From Candidatus Liptonbacteria bacterium (GTDB lineage: Bacteria > Patescibacteriota > Minisyncoccia > UBA6257 > 2-01-FULL-56-20), in NCBI GenBank assembly GCA_016194445.1, contig JACQBP010000026.1, positions 1 through 38,998 of the forward strand: a stretch of 38,998 nucleotides of DNA, in the 5' to 3' direction. Positions within the stretch are counted from its first letter, which is position 1. Each line of letters begins with the position of its first letter. Positions 1 to 8,562 of this stretch are shown piece by piece. The notes below the pieces were generated by a model. The model made no database searches and was not told the origin of the DNA. It was given only the letters and a program-made list of their open reading frames with translations. The translations under genes were made by a program, and so were the position numbers.

Positions 1-306
1 GTAGGAACTATCAAATTTTTTGCCGTCAGTGAAAGTGCCGATGTAGTTTACGGTCACCGCATCGCCAGCTTTAACTTCCGCGCCCGCGCCGACCACAAGA
101 TCTTTTTTAATTAACTTTTCGTCGCCGGGTTGAGGGGTGATGTCCATTGAGCTTTGGTTTTTGTCGTTATTTTGATTTTGAGGCTCCGTAAGACTTTTAA
201 TAAAGCTGCCACTGGGTTTGTTTACGTTCACGATAGCATAGACAAGCAGGCCCAAGAGACCGACCAAGACAACCCACGAGATGATTTTTTCGTTTTTAGT
301 GCTCAT
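1..306 (-). CDS. FKBP-type peptidyl-prolyl isomerase, membrane-anchored (3' end outside window)
   Basis: Only the first 102 codons are in the window. The ATG lies at 304-306 and the frame runs off the left edge without a stop. Residues 8-28 form one hydrophobic segment, most likely a signal anchor. A polar Asn/Gln-rich linker follows, then the start of an FKBP domain with the family pattern VTVNYIGTF and DGKKFDSSY. FKBPs catalyse proline cis-trans isomerisation, and this one would act outside the membrane. The active-site half is not visible, so activity cannot be judged. No SD is evident. It lies downstream of the sigma/DUF5667 pair on the same strand and could be co-transcribed. The family call is firm from the motifs; the folding role is known from the family. 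Confidence 0.85.
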   Translation of the reverse strand, partial: MSTKNEKIISWVVLVGLLGLLVYAIVNVNKPSGSFIKSLTEPQNQNNDKNQSSMDITPQPGDEKLIKKDLVVGAGAEVKAGDAVTVNYIGTFTDGKKFDSSY

Positions 307-339
307 TGGGTGCTATTTTACCAGCCCAGTTTAAAATAA

Positions 340-1194
340 TCAATCGTTTTTCTGGTTGGGGAGATTCCGGCAGTTTTCTTGGAATTTGACGATAATTTCG
401 GGCGTTTTTACCATTAACTCAACCGCGGCCTCGTCTTGTTCCTCGATGATTTTTTTCCATGACTCGCAAATTTCAGTTTGATGCTGATTAAGAATTTCGG
501 GAGTGGATAGGGTTGCGTTTTCAGTTTTGTTTTGTTCGCCCTCATTTGGCGGGTGGTTTGTTTGGGATTCGACTTCTTCGTCTTTAAATTCGTTCTGATA
601 TTCTTCTGAAACTTTTTTACCTACTTCTTCTATTTCTTTTAAGTTGAGATTTTGGGTTTGGCTTTCTTTGGTTGAACTCGCTCTATGGCTGAAAGCTCCG
701 GGTTTTTGAGATGGCGCGACAGGTAGAAAGGGCGGCGGTATATTTTCTTTTTTTACGATATTTTTATTAAACTCAATGGTGCCGATTGAATTTTCGACTT
801 CACTTTCTAATTCTTTGGAAAGGGAAGTGATTTTAGGGTTTTCAGGATTTTTAGATCGAATTTCTTTGATTTCATCTAATCTTCTTTGCGCCAACTCAAG
901 GTGAAATTCGGCTTTTTGAGATCCACTGGTAAAAATTGATTTGACGGCTTCGGTGGATCTTTTTAGTGGATAAAGGATGTTATCCGCGCCGACATTTTTT
1001 TGGTCGGCATAGGTGGCCCCCGCGATTAGCAACAAGATTAAACCGGCGCTAAAACCAACTCCCCGAATGAAGTATCGAAAAGTTGGGGCTTTTTGACGCG
1101 CGGTGGGAAATTTGGACTTAAAGGCCGAAAGAAAAATAGCTTTGTTCCTTGCTTTCAATTCGCGATTGGGTTTGTAAAATTTTTTTAAGTTCAT
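340..1194 (-). CDS. DUF5667 membrane protein, probable partner of the adjacent ECF sigma factor
   Basis: A 284-residue protein. The basic N-terminus (1-40) should be cytoplasmic, a single membrane helix lies at about 43-62, and the DUF5667 signature follows (LYPLKRSTEAVKS, then FHLELAQRRLDEI) at about 78-112. The remainder is a long polar, Pro/Glu/Gln-rich external tail. It starts 20 bp after the ECF sigma gene on the same strand. One membrane helix, a basic cytoplasmic tail and this position suggest an anti-sigma-like membrane sensor; that role is inference from context, since I see no classical zinc anti-sigma motif. The ATG is preceded by TTTCTAACGGG, a string that recurs before the second M14 carboxypeptidase gene. 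Confidence 0.75.
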   Translation of the reverse strand: MNLKKFYKPNRELKARNKAIFLSAFKSKFPTARQKAPTFRYFIRGVGFSAGLILLLIAGATYADQKNVGADNILYPLKRSTEAVKSIFTSGSQKAEFHLELAQRRLDEIKEIRSKNPENPKITSLSKELESEVENSIGTIEFNKNIVKKENIPPPFLPVAPSQKPGAFSHRASSTKESQTQNLNLKEIEEVGKKVSEEYQNEFKDEEVESQTNHPPNEGEQNKTENATLSTPEILNQHQTEICESWKKIIEEQDEAAVELMVKTPEIIVKFQENCRNLPNQKND

Positions 1195-1214
1195 CCCGTT
1201 AGAAAATTAATGAT

Positions 1215-1766
1215 TTATGCTAAATTATTGCGAATTTTTTGTTTTAGGCGGCTGACACTCACCCGTAAAGTTCCGCTGGGTTTATTGAGCATTTTCGAGA
1301 TATCTTCATATTTTAAATCGGCAACAAAGTGGAGTTCGAAGAGTTCTTTTTCTTCCTTAGAAAGAGAGCCGATAAAAGATTGGACACGAGCGAACTCGAT
1401 TTTATTGTCCAGGTTTCCCTGATCAATGATTGGAGAGATTTTTTCAATTTTCTCTTCTTCAATTTCCGAAAAATTGATTTCCTTGCTTTTTCGGTAGTAA
1501 TCAGTGATCGTGTTTCTCGCCAACTGCCAAAACCAAACCAGGAAACTTCCTCTTTGATTATCAAAAGTCTCTATTCGATCAACTAATTTGAGGAAGATAT
1601 CTTGAGTTAGGTCTTCGGAGGTCGCTCGATTGGAGGTTCGGTTCATGCAAAATCCAAAAACTTTATCGAAAAGCTCTTCATAAAGTTTCTCGGCAGCCGA
1701 GGTGTCTCCTCTTTGAGCTTTAAGGGCGAGTTTGGTGAAGGCGTCTTTTTCAAATAGGTTTCTCAT
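1215..1766 (-). CDS. ECF-type RNA polymerase sigma factor
   Basis: At 183 residues it has the usual ECF size. Region 2 spans roughly 25-95 and includes SEDLTQDIFLKL and WFWQLARNTITDYYRK, the core-binding and -10 recognition helices. Region 4 spans about 130-182 with LSKEEKELFELHF and the helix-turn-helix YEDISKMLNKPSGTLRVSVSRLK. No extra domain is present. It directs RNA polymerase to a dedicated promoter set. The ATG sits 7 nt downstream of the CGTA box of an ECF-like promoter (1773-1798), so it probably activates itself and gives an almost leaderless message. The DUF5667 membrane protein 20 bp downstream is the likely regulator. Its target genes beyond this operon cannot be seen here. Confidence 0.93.
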   Translation of the reverse strand: MRNLFEKDAFTKLALKAQRGDTSAAEKLYEELFDKVFGFCMNRTSNRATSEDLTQDIFLKLVDRIETFDNQRGSFLVWFWQLARNTITDYYRKSKEINFSEIEEEKIEKISPIIDQGNLDNKIEFARVQSFIGSLSKEEKELFELHFVADLKYEDISKMLNKPSGTLRVSVSRLKQKIRNNLA

Positions 1767-1772
1767 AAGTGA

Positions 1773-1798
1773 TACGAAGGTTTCAATAAGTTGTTACA
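1773..1798 (-). promoter_or_regulatory. ECF-type promoter of the sigma/DUF5667 operon
   Basis: On the minus strand TGTAAC (1798-1793) is followed after exactly 16 nt by CGTA (1776-1773). This matches the architecture of known ECF promoters such as Bacillus SigW (TGAAAC-N16-CGTA). It lies immediately upstream of the sigma start codon, as expected for autoregulation. No convincing sigma-70 promoter competes, although a TTGACA overlaps the stop codon of the upstream gene. Confidence 0.55.
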
Positions 1799-1822
1799 TT
1801 TTTAAACTATATCTATGATTTG

Positions 1823-3577
1823 TCAACTTTCATTTAGTAAACTTCCACTCTGTTCGCGCCAGAGGGCGGCGTAGAGACCTTTCTCTTTTAATAATTCAGC
1901 GTGATTCCCCTCTTCACTTAAGAGACCTTTTTCGAGGACATAGATTTTTTTGGCGTGGGCGACAGTGGAGAGACGATGAGCGATGAGGATGGTGATAAGG
2001 TTGGGCCGGAGATTCGAGATATTGCGGATGGTTTGAGTGATGGATTTTTCGGTGATGGAATCGAGACTTGAGGTGGCCTCGTCGAAAATAATGATTTCGG
2101 GATTTCGGAGTAGTGCCCGAGCAATGGCCAGCCTTTGGCGCTCACCCCCGGAGATTTTGATGCCGCCCTCGCCGATTTTGGTGTCTAAACCTTTACCACC
2201 TCTTTCGATGATGGGAGTGGCGGCGGCAGATTTTAAAGCTTGGAGGCAATCTTCGTCCTTCGCTTGCGGGTTAACGAATAATAAGTTTTCTCGAACCGCG
2301 CCGGCAAACAGTTGGGTTTCTTGAGAAACCAGGCCGATTCTTTTTCTTAAATCGGCGTAATCGATTTTCGAGGAATCATTTTGATTGAAAAGGATTTTGC
2401 CTTTTTGGGGTTGATAAAGACCGACGATGAGTTTCACTAAAGTAGTTTTTCCAGAACCAGACGGCCCGACAAAAGCCACGATATCGCCTGCCTTAATTTG
2501 GAGACTGGCTTTTTGGAGGGAAGGTTTACCACTCGAAGCGTAACTGAAAGAGACATCTTTGAATTCAATCGATGTAACGGGTCCGACTCGGAGCGGGTTT
2601 TTAGGTTGAACTTGGGTCGGAATTTCAAGAATTTTATTTAATTGTTCACTCGAAGCTCGAGCTTCGTGAAACTGGGACGAGACATTCCCAAGTTCTGAAA
2701 GGGGCGAAAAAATAAAGAAAGAATAAATGAAAAGACTTAAGAATTCGCCGAGGGTGATGTGGCCTTTGAAGATCATAAAGATCATCAGGAAAATGAGGAT
2801 GGCGCGCATGGCGTTGATCATCGTCCCTTGAATGAAACTTAAAACGCGAATCAAGCGGATTTTTTTAAGTTCAAGCGAAAGGATTTTTTCGTTAACCGAA
2901 TTTAGCCGCCCGATCTCTTGGCTTTCGAGACCGAGACTTTTGACCAGTTCCACGTTTCTTAAAGTTTCGGTGGTGGAACCGGCGAGATCGGCGGATTCAA
3001 GGACGATGTTTCTCTGGGCGGATTTGATGCGTCGGCCAATCAAAAAAGTAGTGACGCCAAGCGTCGGAATCATCAAAAAATAGACGGCACCGATTAACCA
3101 GTGGACATAGAAGGCGTAGCTCAAGACAAAAATCATGCCGATCAGAGAAAAGAAGATGATGTTAACGAAATTCGAAATTACGATCTGAATGTCGGTGCGG
3201 GCTTTTTGAAGTTTTAAAAGAAGTTCACCGGAGCGTTGATCTTCGAAGATGGCGTAGGGTAACAAAAAAGAGTGGCTGATGCTCGTTTCATAAATCGAGG
3301 CGCCAACGCGCTGGCTCACGATGTTCACAAAATAATCTTGGAAATTTTTCGCAACGCGGGAGATGAATGAAACGCCGACGAAGGCCACGACCAGAAGTCC
3401 GACGCCACTCAAAAATTCTCCAGTTGTGTAACTGGTTGAATGGCTTGCGTATCGATCAACAATTACGCGGATGATTTGAGGATCAAGAAGCGAGAAAAAT
3501 TGGTTGATGGCCGCGAGAATGACGGCTCCGAAAAGGATGTTTTTATATTTTCTAACGTAGTGCCAAACTAGATTCAT
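1823..3577 (-). CDS. ABC exporter, fused membrane and ATPase domains
   Basis: A half-transporter of 584 residues, a normal size for MsbA-like exporters. Six membrane helices fill about 1-310. The nucleotide-binding domain follows with Walker A GPSGSGKTTL, Q-loop region SQETQ, signature ISGGERQRLAIARAL, Walker B IIIFDEATSSLD and the switch His in LIAHRLSTV. It would work as a homodimer that moves lipids, peptides or drugs out of the cytoplasmic membrane; the substrate cannot be read from sequence. The frame stays open 12 codons further upstream to a TTG, but the ATG at 3577 fits the family N-terminus better. It has no SD. The stop is TGA. The promoter with TGCTATAAT lies about 50 bp upstream. 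Confidence 0.93.
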   Translation of the reverse strand: MNLVWHYVRKYKNILFGAVILAAINQFFSLLDPQIIRVIVDRYASHSTSYTTGEFLSGVGLLVVAFVGVSFISRVAKNFQDYFVNIVSQRVGASIYETSISHSFLLPYAIFEDQRSGELLLKLQKARTDIQIVISNFVNIIFFSLIGMIFVLSYAFYVHWLIGAVYFLMIPTLGVTTFLIGRRIKSAQRNIVLESADLAGSTTETLRNVELVKSLGLESQEIGRLNSVNEKILSLELKKIRLIRVLSFIQGTMINAMRAILIFLMIFMIFKGHITLGEFLSLFIYSFFIFSPLSELGNVSSQFHEARASSEQLNKILEIPTQVQPKNPLRVGPVTSIEFKDVSFSYASSGKPSLQKASLQIKAGDIVAFVGPSGSGKTTLVKLIVGLYQPQKGKILFNQNDSSKIDYADLRKRIGLVSQETQLFAGAVRENLLFVNPQAKDEDCLQALKSAAATPIIERGGKGLDTKIGEGGIKISGGERQRLAIARALLRNPEIIIFDEATSSLDSITEKSITQTIRNISNLRPNLITILIAHRLSTVAHAKKIYVLEKGLLSEEGNHAELLKEKGLYAALWREQSGSLLNES

Positions 3578-3627
3578 GTAACATAAAGTATGAAACCTGA
3601 AACAGAATTTCAATACTATGATTAAGA

Positions 3628-3657
3628 ATTATAGCACCGCCAAACCCAGCACCACAA
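3628..3657 (-). promoter_or_regulatory. Promoter of the ABC exporter gene
   Basis: Minus-strand extended -10 TGCTATAAT (TATAAT at 3633-3628), with TTGTGG (3657-3652) 18 nt upstream as a weak -35. The -35 lies inside one arm of the inverted repeat 3646-3764. Confidence 0.6.
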
Positions 3658-3764
3658 TTTCGAATCGGTTTTAAATTCAGGTATTTATTCTAAACACTCA
3701 CATTTGAAAAATTTTAATTTTTCGAATATTTGAAGCGGGAAAAGCGGTTGAAATTGTGGGCTGG
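3646..3764. repeat. Interrupted inverted repeat around an AT-rich palindrome
   Basis: The left arm CCAGCACCACAATTTC (3646-3661) matches the reverse complement of GAAATTGTGGGCTGG (3750-3764) with one extra A. Between them lies a second palindrome, GAAAAATT/AATTTTTC. The element fills the gap between the ABC exporter promoter and the RRM terminator, and no gene is visible in it. Its layout resembles the elements at 9226-9347, 21979-22109 and 32887-33004. Confidence 0.55.
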
Positions 3765-3767
3765 ATA

Positions 3768-3807
3768 AACAAAAACAGCTTCGTTTTGAAGCGAAACTGT
3801 TCTTGTT
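3768..3807 (-). terminator. Hairpin terminator after the RRM gene
   Basis: AACAAAAACAG and CTGTTCTTGTT pair with one mismatch around an inner CTTC/GAAG hairpin. On the minus strand it is followed by a short T-rich stretch. It begins 14 bp past the stop of the RNA-binding protein. The stem is interrupted, so the strength is uncertain. Confidence 0.5.
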
Positions 3808-3820
3808 TAAAATCGGCTAA

Positions 3821-4150
3821 TTACTGCCAATTACCGTGACCTCCGCCACCGAAACCACCGCGGCCGCCGCGGAAACCACCCTCGCGTCGCGCGGGCCGGT
3901 CTCCCATTGGCTTGGCTTCGTTGACAGTCAAGGTGCGACCACCGAAATCTTTACCATTCCACATCTCAATCGCTTTTTCAGCGTCATCGTCATTGGTCAT
4001 CTCTACAAAACCGAAACCGCGGGACCGGCCAGTCATCTTATCGGTGATGATCGTGGCTGATTCAACGGCTCCAACTTGAGAGAAAGCATCTTTCAGCTCA
4101 TCTTGAGTGGTGGTATACGGCAAGCCGCCAACATACAACTTCTTTGCCAT
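3821..4150 (-). CDS. Glycine-rich RNA-binding protein, single RRM
   Basis: 109 residues. One RRM spans about 3-80, with RNP2 KLYVGGLPY at 3-11 and RNP1 RGFGFVEM at about 44-51, where the aromatic residues needed to stack on RNA are present. The tail (about 85-109) is Arg/Gly-rich (GGFRGGRGG). This layout is known from cyanobacterial Rbp proteins and is common in CPR genomes. It likely binds single-stranded RNA as a chaperone or post-transcriptional regulator. It is a single-gene unit with a good promoter (4281-4309), a leader of about 120 nt and a terminator. The long leader contains short hairpins (GTAAG/CTTAC and an imperfect TAGGTTT/AAACTA), so control at the RNA level is possible but unproven. 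Confidence 0.93.
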   Translation of the reverse strand: MAKKLYVGGLPYTTTQDELKDAFSQVGAVESATIITDKMTGRSRGFGFVEMTNDDDAEKAIEMWNGKDFGGRTLTVNEAKPMGDRPARREGGFRGGRGGFGGGGHGNWQ

Positions 4151-4280
4151 TGTGCTATTTTATTTTTATGTAAGACGACCTTACTTCCCGCCTAGTTTCC
4201 ATAAACCTACGAGAGGCTGTGCCCTACACCAAATAAAAAGCATAAGGCCGAGAAAGCTTGCGCAGAAAACTTACTTGGGT

Positions 4281-4309
4281 ACTATACACTATTTCCTTAA
4301 AAGATGCAA
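4281..4309 (-). promoter_or_regulatory. Sigma-70 promoter of the RRM gene
   Basis: Minus strand TTGCAT (4309-4304), 17-nt spacer, TATAGT (4286-4281). The predicted start near 4274 gives a leader of about 120 nt before the ATG at 4150. The promoter lies just past the stop of the upstream gene. Confidence 0.7.
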
Positions 4310-4334
4310 GAAGACTCTAGAAGTCCTTATTTTA

Positions 4335-4952
4335 CTAGCTTATCCGCCATTCGGTGATTTTACCGACTTTGATTTCGATGGGGTCGGCTTTTCGAAGATT
4401 TTCGGCCATTTTTGCGGTCAGAATTTTGTGATGAGGCACGTGGTCTAGGGCACGGTCAATGTACCAAAGATCTTTTTTGGAAGTGACCCAGTTTTTGGAA
4501 TTGAATTGATTAAGATCAAGTAAAGCAGAATAACTCCGCAAAGTTTTTTGGCCGTTATCTAAAAAATACTCATGGAAATAAGACAGCGCTAACTCGCGAA
4601 TGTTTTTGTAAACGGGTTCGCGATAACGCAAAACGGCGTGATTGGTTTTGGAAAGAGCGCCCCAAAAATTGGAAATTTTAAACGGCGTGACGACGTGATC
4701 GTAGTCGCCACTTATGGTTTTAAGGTGAAGCAAAAGCGGGCGTTCGCCATGAAACATTAAAGCCGCTGCAGCGAGAACGGCTCCCTCGAAGCAATGAGCT
4801 TTATTTTCCTTTAAAACTTTTCGCGGAGAGTAACAGGTCTCCCCTCTTTTTTCAAAGTTGATGGGAATAGTTTCGAGGAAATTCTGAATTTTCTTAGGGG
4901 TATCCAGTTTTTGGAAAAGTTTCTTTTCTTTTACATCGAGTTTGAAATCCAT
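4335..4952 (-). CDS. Transglutaminase-like (papain-fold) protein of unknown role
   Basis: 205 residues, no signal peptide and no membrane helix. A Cys in KAHCFEGAVLAAAAL (about residue 53) sits at the head of a hydrophobic helix, and a His follows in DYDHVVTPF (about 86). This spacing and the helix context resemble the Cys-His pair of the transglutaminase/papain fold. A later acidic residue could complete the triad, but I cannot place it. The C-terminal third (about 130-205) is charged and shows no known motif. The gene ends 4 bp after the next small gene begins its own unit, so the 4956-5165 gene is probably co-transcribed upstream of it. The fold assignment is tentative and the substrate is unknown. 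Confidence 0.5.
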   Translation of the reverse strand: MDFKLDVKEKKLFQKLDTPKKIQNFLETIPINFEKRGETCYSPRKVLKENKAHCFEGAVLAAAALMFHGERPLLLHLKTISGDYDHVVTPFKISNFWGALSKTNHAVLRYREPVYKNIRELALSYFHEYFLDNGQKTLRSYSALLDLNQFNSKNWVTSKKDLWYIDRALDHVPHHKILTAKMAENLRKADPIEIKVGKITEWRIS

Positions 4953-4955
4953 TTT

Positions 4956-5165
4956 TTATTTTTCGTTAGGGAGAAGGAGATAAAAAATAATCGAGAAGAC
5001 GATGGTTGAACTCGGAATAATGGAAATGGCGAGGAGAAATTTGAGTGTCGGATGAAATGTGAAGATTCTTTGGATTTTATTAACTGAAAAGAAGATATCG
5101 GCCGCGACAATGGCCAAAAAAAGCCCGAGGAAAACGGAAATGAAGAAGCGAAAGGAGGATTTCAT
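4956..5165 (-). CDS. Small two-helix membrane protein
   Basis: 69 residues with two predicted membrane helices (about 6-27 and 42-63) joined by a short basic loop. I do not recognise the family. The ATG at 5163-5165 is preceded by AAAGGAGG only 1 nt away, which is unusually close. No better ATG, GTG or TTG follows within the conserved-looking start, so either the spacing is truly tight or initiation is inefficient. It lies between the EEP hydrolase (18 bp upstream) and the transglutaminase-like gene (3 bp downstream) and looks part of one operon with them. Confidence 0.6.
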   Translation of the reverse strand: MKSSFRFFISVFLGLFLAIVAADIFFSVNKIQRIFTFHPTLKFLLAISIIPSSTIVFSIIFYLLLPNEK

Positions 5166-5183
5166 GCCTCCTTTAATTTTAAT

Positions 5184-5957
5184 TTAATCGAATTCTAAAT
5201 ACAAAGGCAGATGGTCCGAAACTATTTCGGGGAGAACTCGGAAATCTTTGACTTCTAAATCTTTTGAAACGAAGCAATAGTCAGCGATGTAGTCTTTGTA
5301 TTTTTCCATGTCTTTGTAGTTGTGATTGCGGGTAGTTTTGATTCCATTTTCTTGGATCAAATTTCGCAGATTTTGCCCGAACTGAGCGATGCTATGAGTT
5401 TCCGGCTGAACGTTAAAATCTCCGATCAAAACTTTTTTATTGAACCCGCCTTTTGACTCAAAAAAATCAAGGATTTTGCGGGTTTGGTGGTCCCTGAGCG
5501 GATTATCATTTTTCCCACTGTTGGGAAGCACGAGCCCGTGGAGGTTGCCGATCAGCAACTTATTTTCTTTAATTTCTATCGCGGTGTATAAAAAATTGCC
5601 ATTGGATACTTTGAGTTGGTTGGCGTTTTCGGAATGGGTTAGAAAACCCCCCGAGCTGATAACCTTAAGATTATTTTTCACAAAAGTTGCTTGCCCGATC
5701 GGGATAGAATCTACCATTTCTCCAAAAAAAATAAACCCGAGCGGCGCTTGGTGGATATAGGGAGTAAAGTCACTTAAGATACTGGCAATTTCCTCGTGAA
5801 GATTGACCCGAGCGCCATGGGGACCCAATTCGGACTTAGACCCAAAGAAAATTTCTTGAAAGCAAAAGGTGTCGATTTCGGATCGCCGCTTTTTTATAAA
5901 TTCGAGGAGTGGCTCTAAAAATTGGCCGCCGGCCGTGTTTAGGGAAATGAGTTTCAT
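5184..5957 (-). CDS. Endonuclease/exonuclease/phosphatase (EEP) family hydrolase
   Basis: 257 residues covering one complete EEP domain. The metal-dependent active-site elements appear in order: Asn in SLNTAG (about 5-10), Glu in CFQEIFF (about 32-37), the GDFNV box (about 174-178) and C-terminal SDHLPLYLEF (about 247-256). EEP enzymes cleave phosphodiester bonds in nucleic acids, lipids or small molecules. Without further motifs I cannot choose between DNA repair nuclease and sphingomyelinase-like activity. There is no signal peptide, so a cytoplasmic nuclease or phosphatase is most likely. It begins 1 bp after the secA stop and is probably translated from the same message as secA. Confidence 0.87.
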   Translation of the reverse strand: MKLISLNTAGGQFLEPLLEFIKKRRSEIDTFCFQEIFFGSKSELGPHGARVNLHEEIASILSDFTPYIHQAPLGFIFFGEMVDSIPIGQATFVKNNLKVISSGGFLTHSENANQLKVSNGNFLYTAIEIKENKLLIGNLHGLVLPNSGKNDNPLRDHQTRKILDFFESKGGFNKKVLIGDFNVQPETHSIAQFGQNLRNLIQENGIKTTRNHNYKDMEKYKDYIADYCFVSKDLEVKDFRVLPEIVSDHLPLYLEFD

Positions 5958-5958
5958 C

Positions 5959-8562
5959 TTACTTTTTGTGTTCGGGCGCGTTGATTAGCCCGCACTTTTT
6001 ATATTTCTTACCACTACCACACGGGCAAGGGTCATTGCGGCCCACTTTAGCGCCACTAGCCACTGGGGTTTGGCCACTAGGGAGTGCAGAATTATTGTGT
6101 TGATGCTGGTTTTGACTGCCGAGTTGGGAGCGGAAAAGATTCATAAAGACGAAACTGTCGAAATTGTTCCAAAAATCTTGAAAAAGAACGCGGCTTTCTT
6201 GCTTGAATTCGACTAGAGGATCTTTTTGACCGTAAGCGCGGAGACCGATGGATTCGTTTAGGGCTTCTAGATTTTCGAGATTCGTCATCCAAAGCATATC
6301 TAAAATACCTAAAAGTTTACTCGGAGACATCGGATCAACGCTGATTTCAAAGCTTCTTTTGGTGATCAGACTTTTTAAATTATCGAGGTCAGGATTTTCC
6401 GGATAAGGGTGGTCGCTGGTCGCCAGACCAGATTCTTTAAAAAGGTTTTTAATTTTTTCTTCTTTAGATAAAGTCGGAGTTTCTTCGTCGAGAGAATCCG
6501 AATCTGGAAGGTTAAAGATTTTTTCTAAATGATTAGCCGAGGATTCAAAAATATAATTAGCCAATTTTTCGCGACTTAAGCTTTCTAAAAATTCCTGCCG
6601 CCGTTTGTAAACATTGGCCCTTTGTTTGTTTAAGATGTCGTCGTATTCGAGCAAGTGTTTTCTTAAATCAAAATTGGCGCCTTCGACGCGACTTTGAGCT
6701 TGGGCAACGGCTTTCGAAACAATGCCAACTTGAATGGGCACGTCGTCGGGCAGATTGAATTTTTCCATCAAGTTTTTGACCCTCTCGCCGCCGAAAACTC
6801 GGACGAGGTCATCTTCTAACGAAAGAAAGAATTGAGAAGAACCGGGGTCACCTTGGCGACCGGCGCGGCCGCGGAGCTGATTGTCGATGCGGCGAGCTTC
6901 GTGGCGTTCGGTGCCGATGATATGAAGGCCACCTAGCGTGCGAATTTTTTGCGTTTCCTCGGGATTGGGCGGATTGCCGCCTAAAATGATATCCACGCCT
7001 CGGCCCGCCATATTGGTGGCGACCGTAATGGCTTGGTTATGACCAGCTTGGGCAATGATGGCTCCCTCGCGCTCGTTGTTTTTGGCGTTCAAGACTTCGT
7101 GAGGAATATTTTCTCGACTCAAGAGAGCCGCGAGGATTTCGTTTTTCTCGATCGAAGTGGTGCCGACTAAAACGGGTTGGCCTCTTTGATAATGTTCTTT
7201 AATTTCGGCGGCGATGGCCTGCCACTTGGCCGCTTCCGTTCGATAGATCGCGTCGGGAAAATCTTTGCGCACCAGCGGGCGATTGGGCGGGATGCTCACG
7301 ACCTCTAAGTTGTAAACCTTGTGAAATTCTTCGGCGGAAGTTTGGGCGGTGCCAGTCATGCCAGAGATTTTTTTATAAAGACGGAAGTAATTTTGAACGG
7401 AAATCTTCGCGTAAGTGCGCGACTCTTCTTTGACCTGGACGCCTTCCTTGGCTTCGATGGCTTGGTGGAGACCGCCGTTGTAGCGCCGGCCTTGAAGGAG
7501 CCGCCCCGTGAATTCATCGACAATAATCACCTCGCCATTTTTGACCACGTAATCTTTGTCCCGCTTGAAGATGGCGTGAGCCCTAAGACTCTCTTCGAGA
7601 TAGTGAACGAGACGGAGATTTTGCGAGGCATAGATATTTTTAACGCCAAGCATTTTTTCCACTTTTTCGATGCCTGGATCGGTAATGGCCACCGAACGAT
7701 GCTTTTCGTCAACGATATAATCGAGATCGTTTTGGAGCCGGCTCGCAACACGCGAGAAGGTTCGATAGAAATCGTTCGACTCCTCGTCTGGAGCGGCAAT
7801 GATGAGTGGAGTGCGAGCTTCATCAATTAAAATGCTGTCGACTTCGTCGATAATGGCGAAGGGGTGGCTCCTTTGAACTTGGGTTTCGAGACTGTAAGAG
7901 AGGTTGTCTCGCAAATAATCAAAGCCGAATTCGTGGTTAGTGCCGTAGGTAATGTGGGCCAAATAGGCCTCCCGACGAGAAATGGGCCGTAAAAATTCTT
8001 TTTGGACTAGAAAGCTACCGGTTGTGTCCCTCTCTTTGTCAATGAGTTCCTGGCCGTCTTCCGGGACCTTAAAATCCGGGTCGTAAAGGTAGGCGTTATT
8101 TGGGACAAGGCAAGCGACGCTAAGCCCCAGGAGCCGGTAAATTTGGCCCATCCAGACGGCGTCACGGCGAGCGAGGTATTCATTGACTGTTACGACGTGG
8201 ACGCCTTCTTCGGTTAAGGCGTTTAAATAGGCGGGAGCGACGGCGGCTAGGGTCTTGCCTTCACCAGTCATCATTTCAGAGACTGCACCTTGATGAAGCA
8301 CTAACCCGCCGATTAACTGAACATCGTAAGGACGCTGGCCGAGAGTTCTTTTAGCCGCTTCTCGGACAAGGGCGAAAGCGCGCGGAATGATGTCTCCTAA
8401 GGCCTTACCGTTTTTCAAACTCTCTTTGAGGTCGGCGGTTTCTTTTTTGAAATCTTCGTCTTTGAGCTTTTCAATTTCGCTTTCAAGTTTGTTGATCTCT
8501 AGAACTAGAGATTGAAACTTGCCGAGGCTCTGGCCCTGAAAAAGATTTTTTAAAAAACTCAT
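5959..8562 (-). CDS. secA: Preprotein translocase ATPase SecA
   Basis: 867 residues, full length. Nucleotide-binding domain 1 carries MMTGEGKTLAA (Walker A, about 97-107) and DEVDSILIDEARTPLI (Walker B/DEAD box). The preprotein cross-linking domain follows, then nucleotide-binding domain 2 with TNMAGRGVDI and GTERHEARRIDNQLRGRAGRQGD. The C-terminus ends in the zinc finger CPCGSGKKYKKC, which in other bacteria contacts SecB or the ribosome. SecA drives secretory proteins through SecYEG at the membrane. Its ATG overlaps the hpf stop by 4 nt (8559-8562), so the two are translationally coupled. Confidence 0.98.
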   Translation of the reverse strand: MSFLKNLFQGQSLGKFQSLVLEINKLESEIEKLKDEDFKKETADLKESLKNGKALGDIIPRAFALVREAAKRTLGQRPYDVQLIGGLVLHQGAVSEMMTGEGKTLAAVAPAYLNALTEEGVHVVTVNEYLARRDAVWMGQIYRLLGLSVACLVPNNAYLYDPDFKVPEDGQELIDKERDTTGSFLVQKEFLRPISRREAYLAHITYGTNHEFGFDYLRDNLSYSLETQVQRSHPFAIIDEVDSILIDEARTPLIIAAPDEESNDFYRTFSRVASRLQNDLDYIVDEKHRSVAITDPGIEKVEKMLGVKNIYASQNLRLVHYLEESLRAHAIFKRDKDYVVKNGEVIIVDEFTGRLLQGRRYNGGLHQAIEAKEGVQVKEESRTYAKISVQNYFRLYKKISGMTGTAQTSAEEFHKVYNLEVVSIPPNRPLVRKDFPDAIYRTEAAKWQAIAAEIKEHYQRGQPVLVGTTSIEKNEILAALLSRENIPHEVLNAKNNEREGAIIAQAGHNQAITVATNMAGRGVDIILGGNPPNPEETQKIRTLGGLHIIGTERHEARRIDNQLRGRAGRQGDPGSSQFFLSLEDDLVRVFGGERVKNLMEKFNLPDDVPIQVGIVSKAVAQAQSRVEGANFDLRKHLLEYDDILNKQRANVYKRRQEFLESLSREKLANYIFESSANHLEKIFNLPDSDSLDEETPTLSKEEKIKNLFKESGLATSDHPYPENPDLDNLKSLITKRSFEISVDPMSPSKLLGILDMLWMTNLENLEALNESIGLRAYGQKDPLVEFKQESRVLFQDFWNNFDSFVFMNLFRSQLGSQNQHQHNNSALPSGQTPVASGAKVGRNDPCPCGSGKKYKKCGLINAPEHKK

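Noticed and set aside
7321-7830. 169-codon plus-strand frame inside secA
   Set aside because: Shadow of secA; composition follows the antisense codon pattern.
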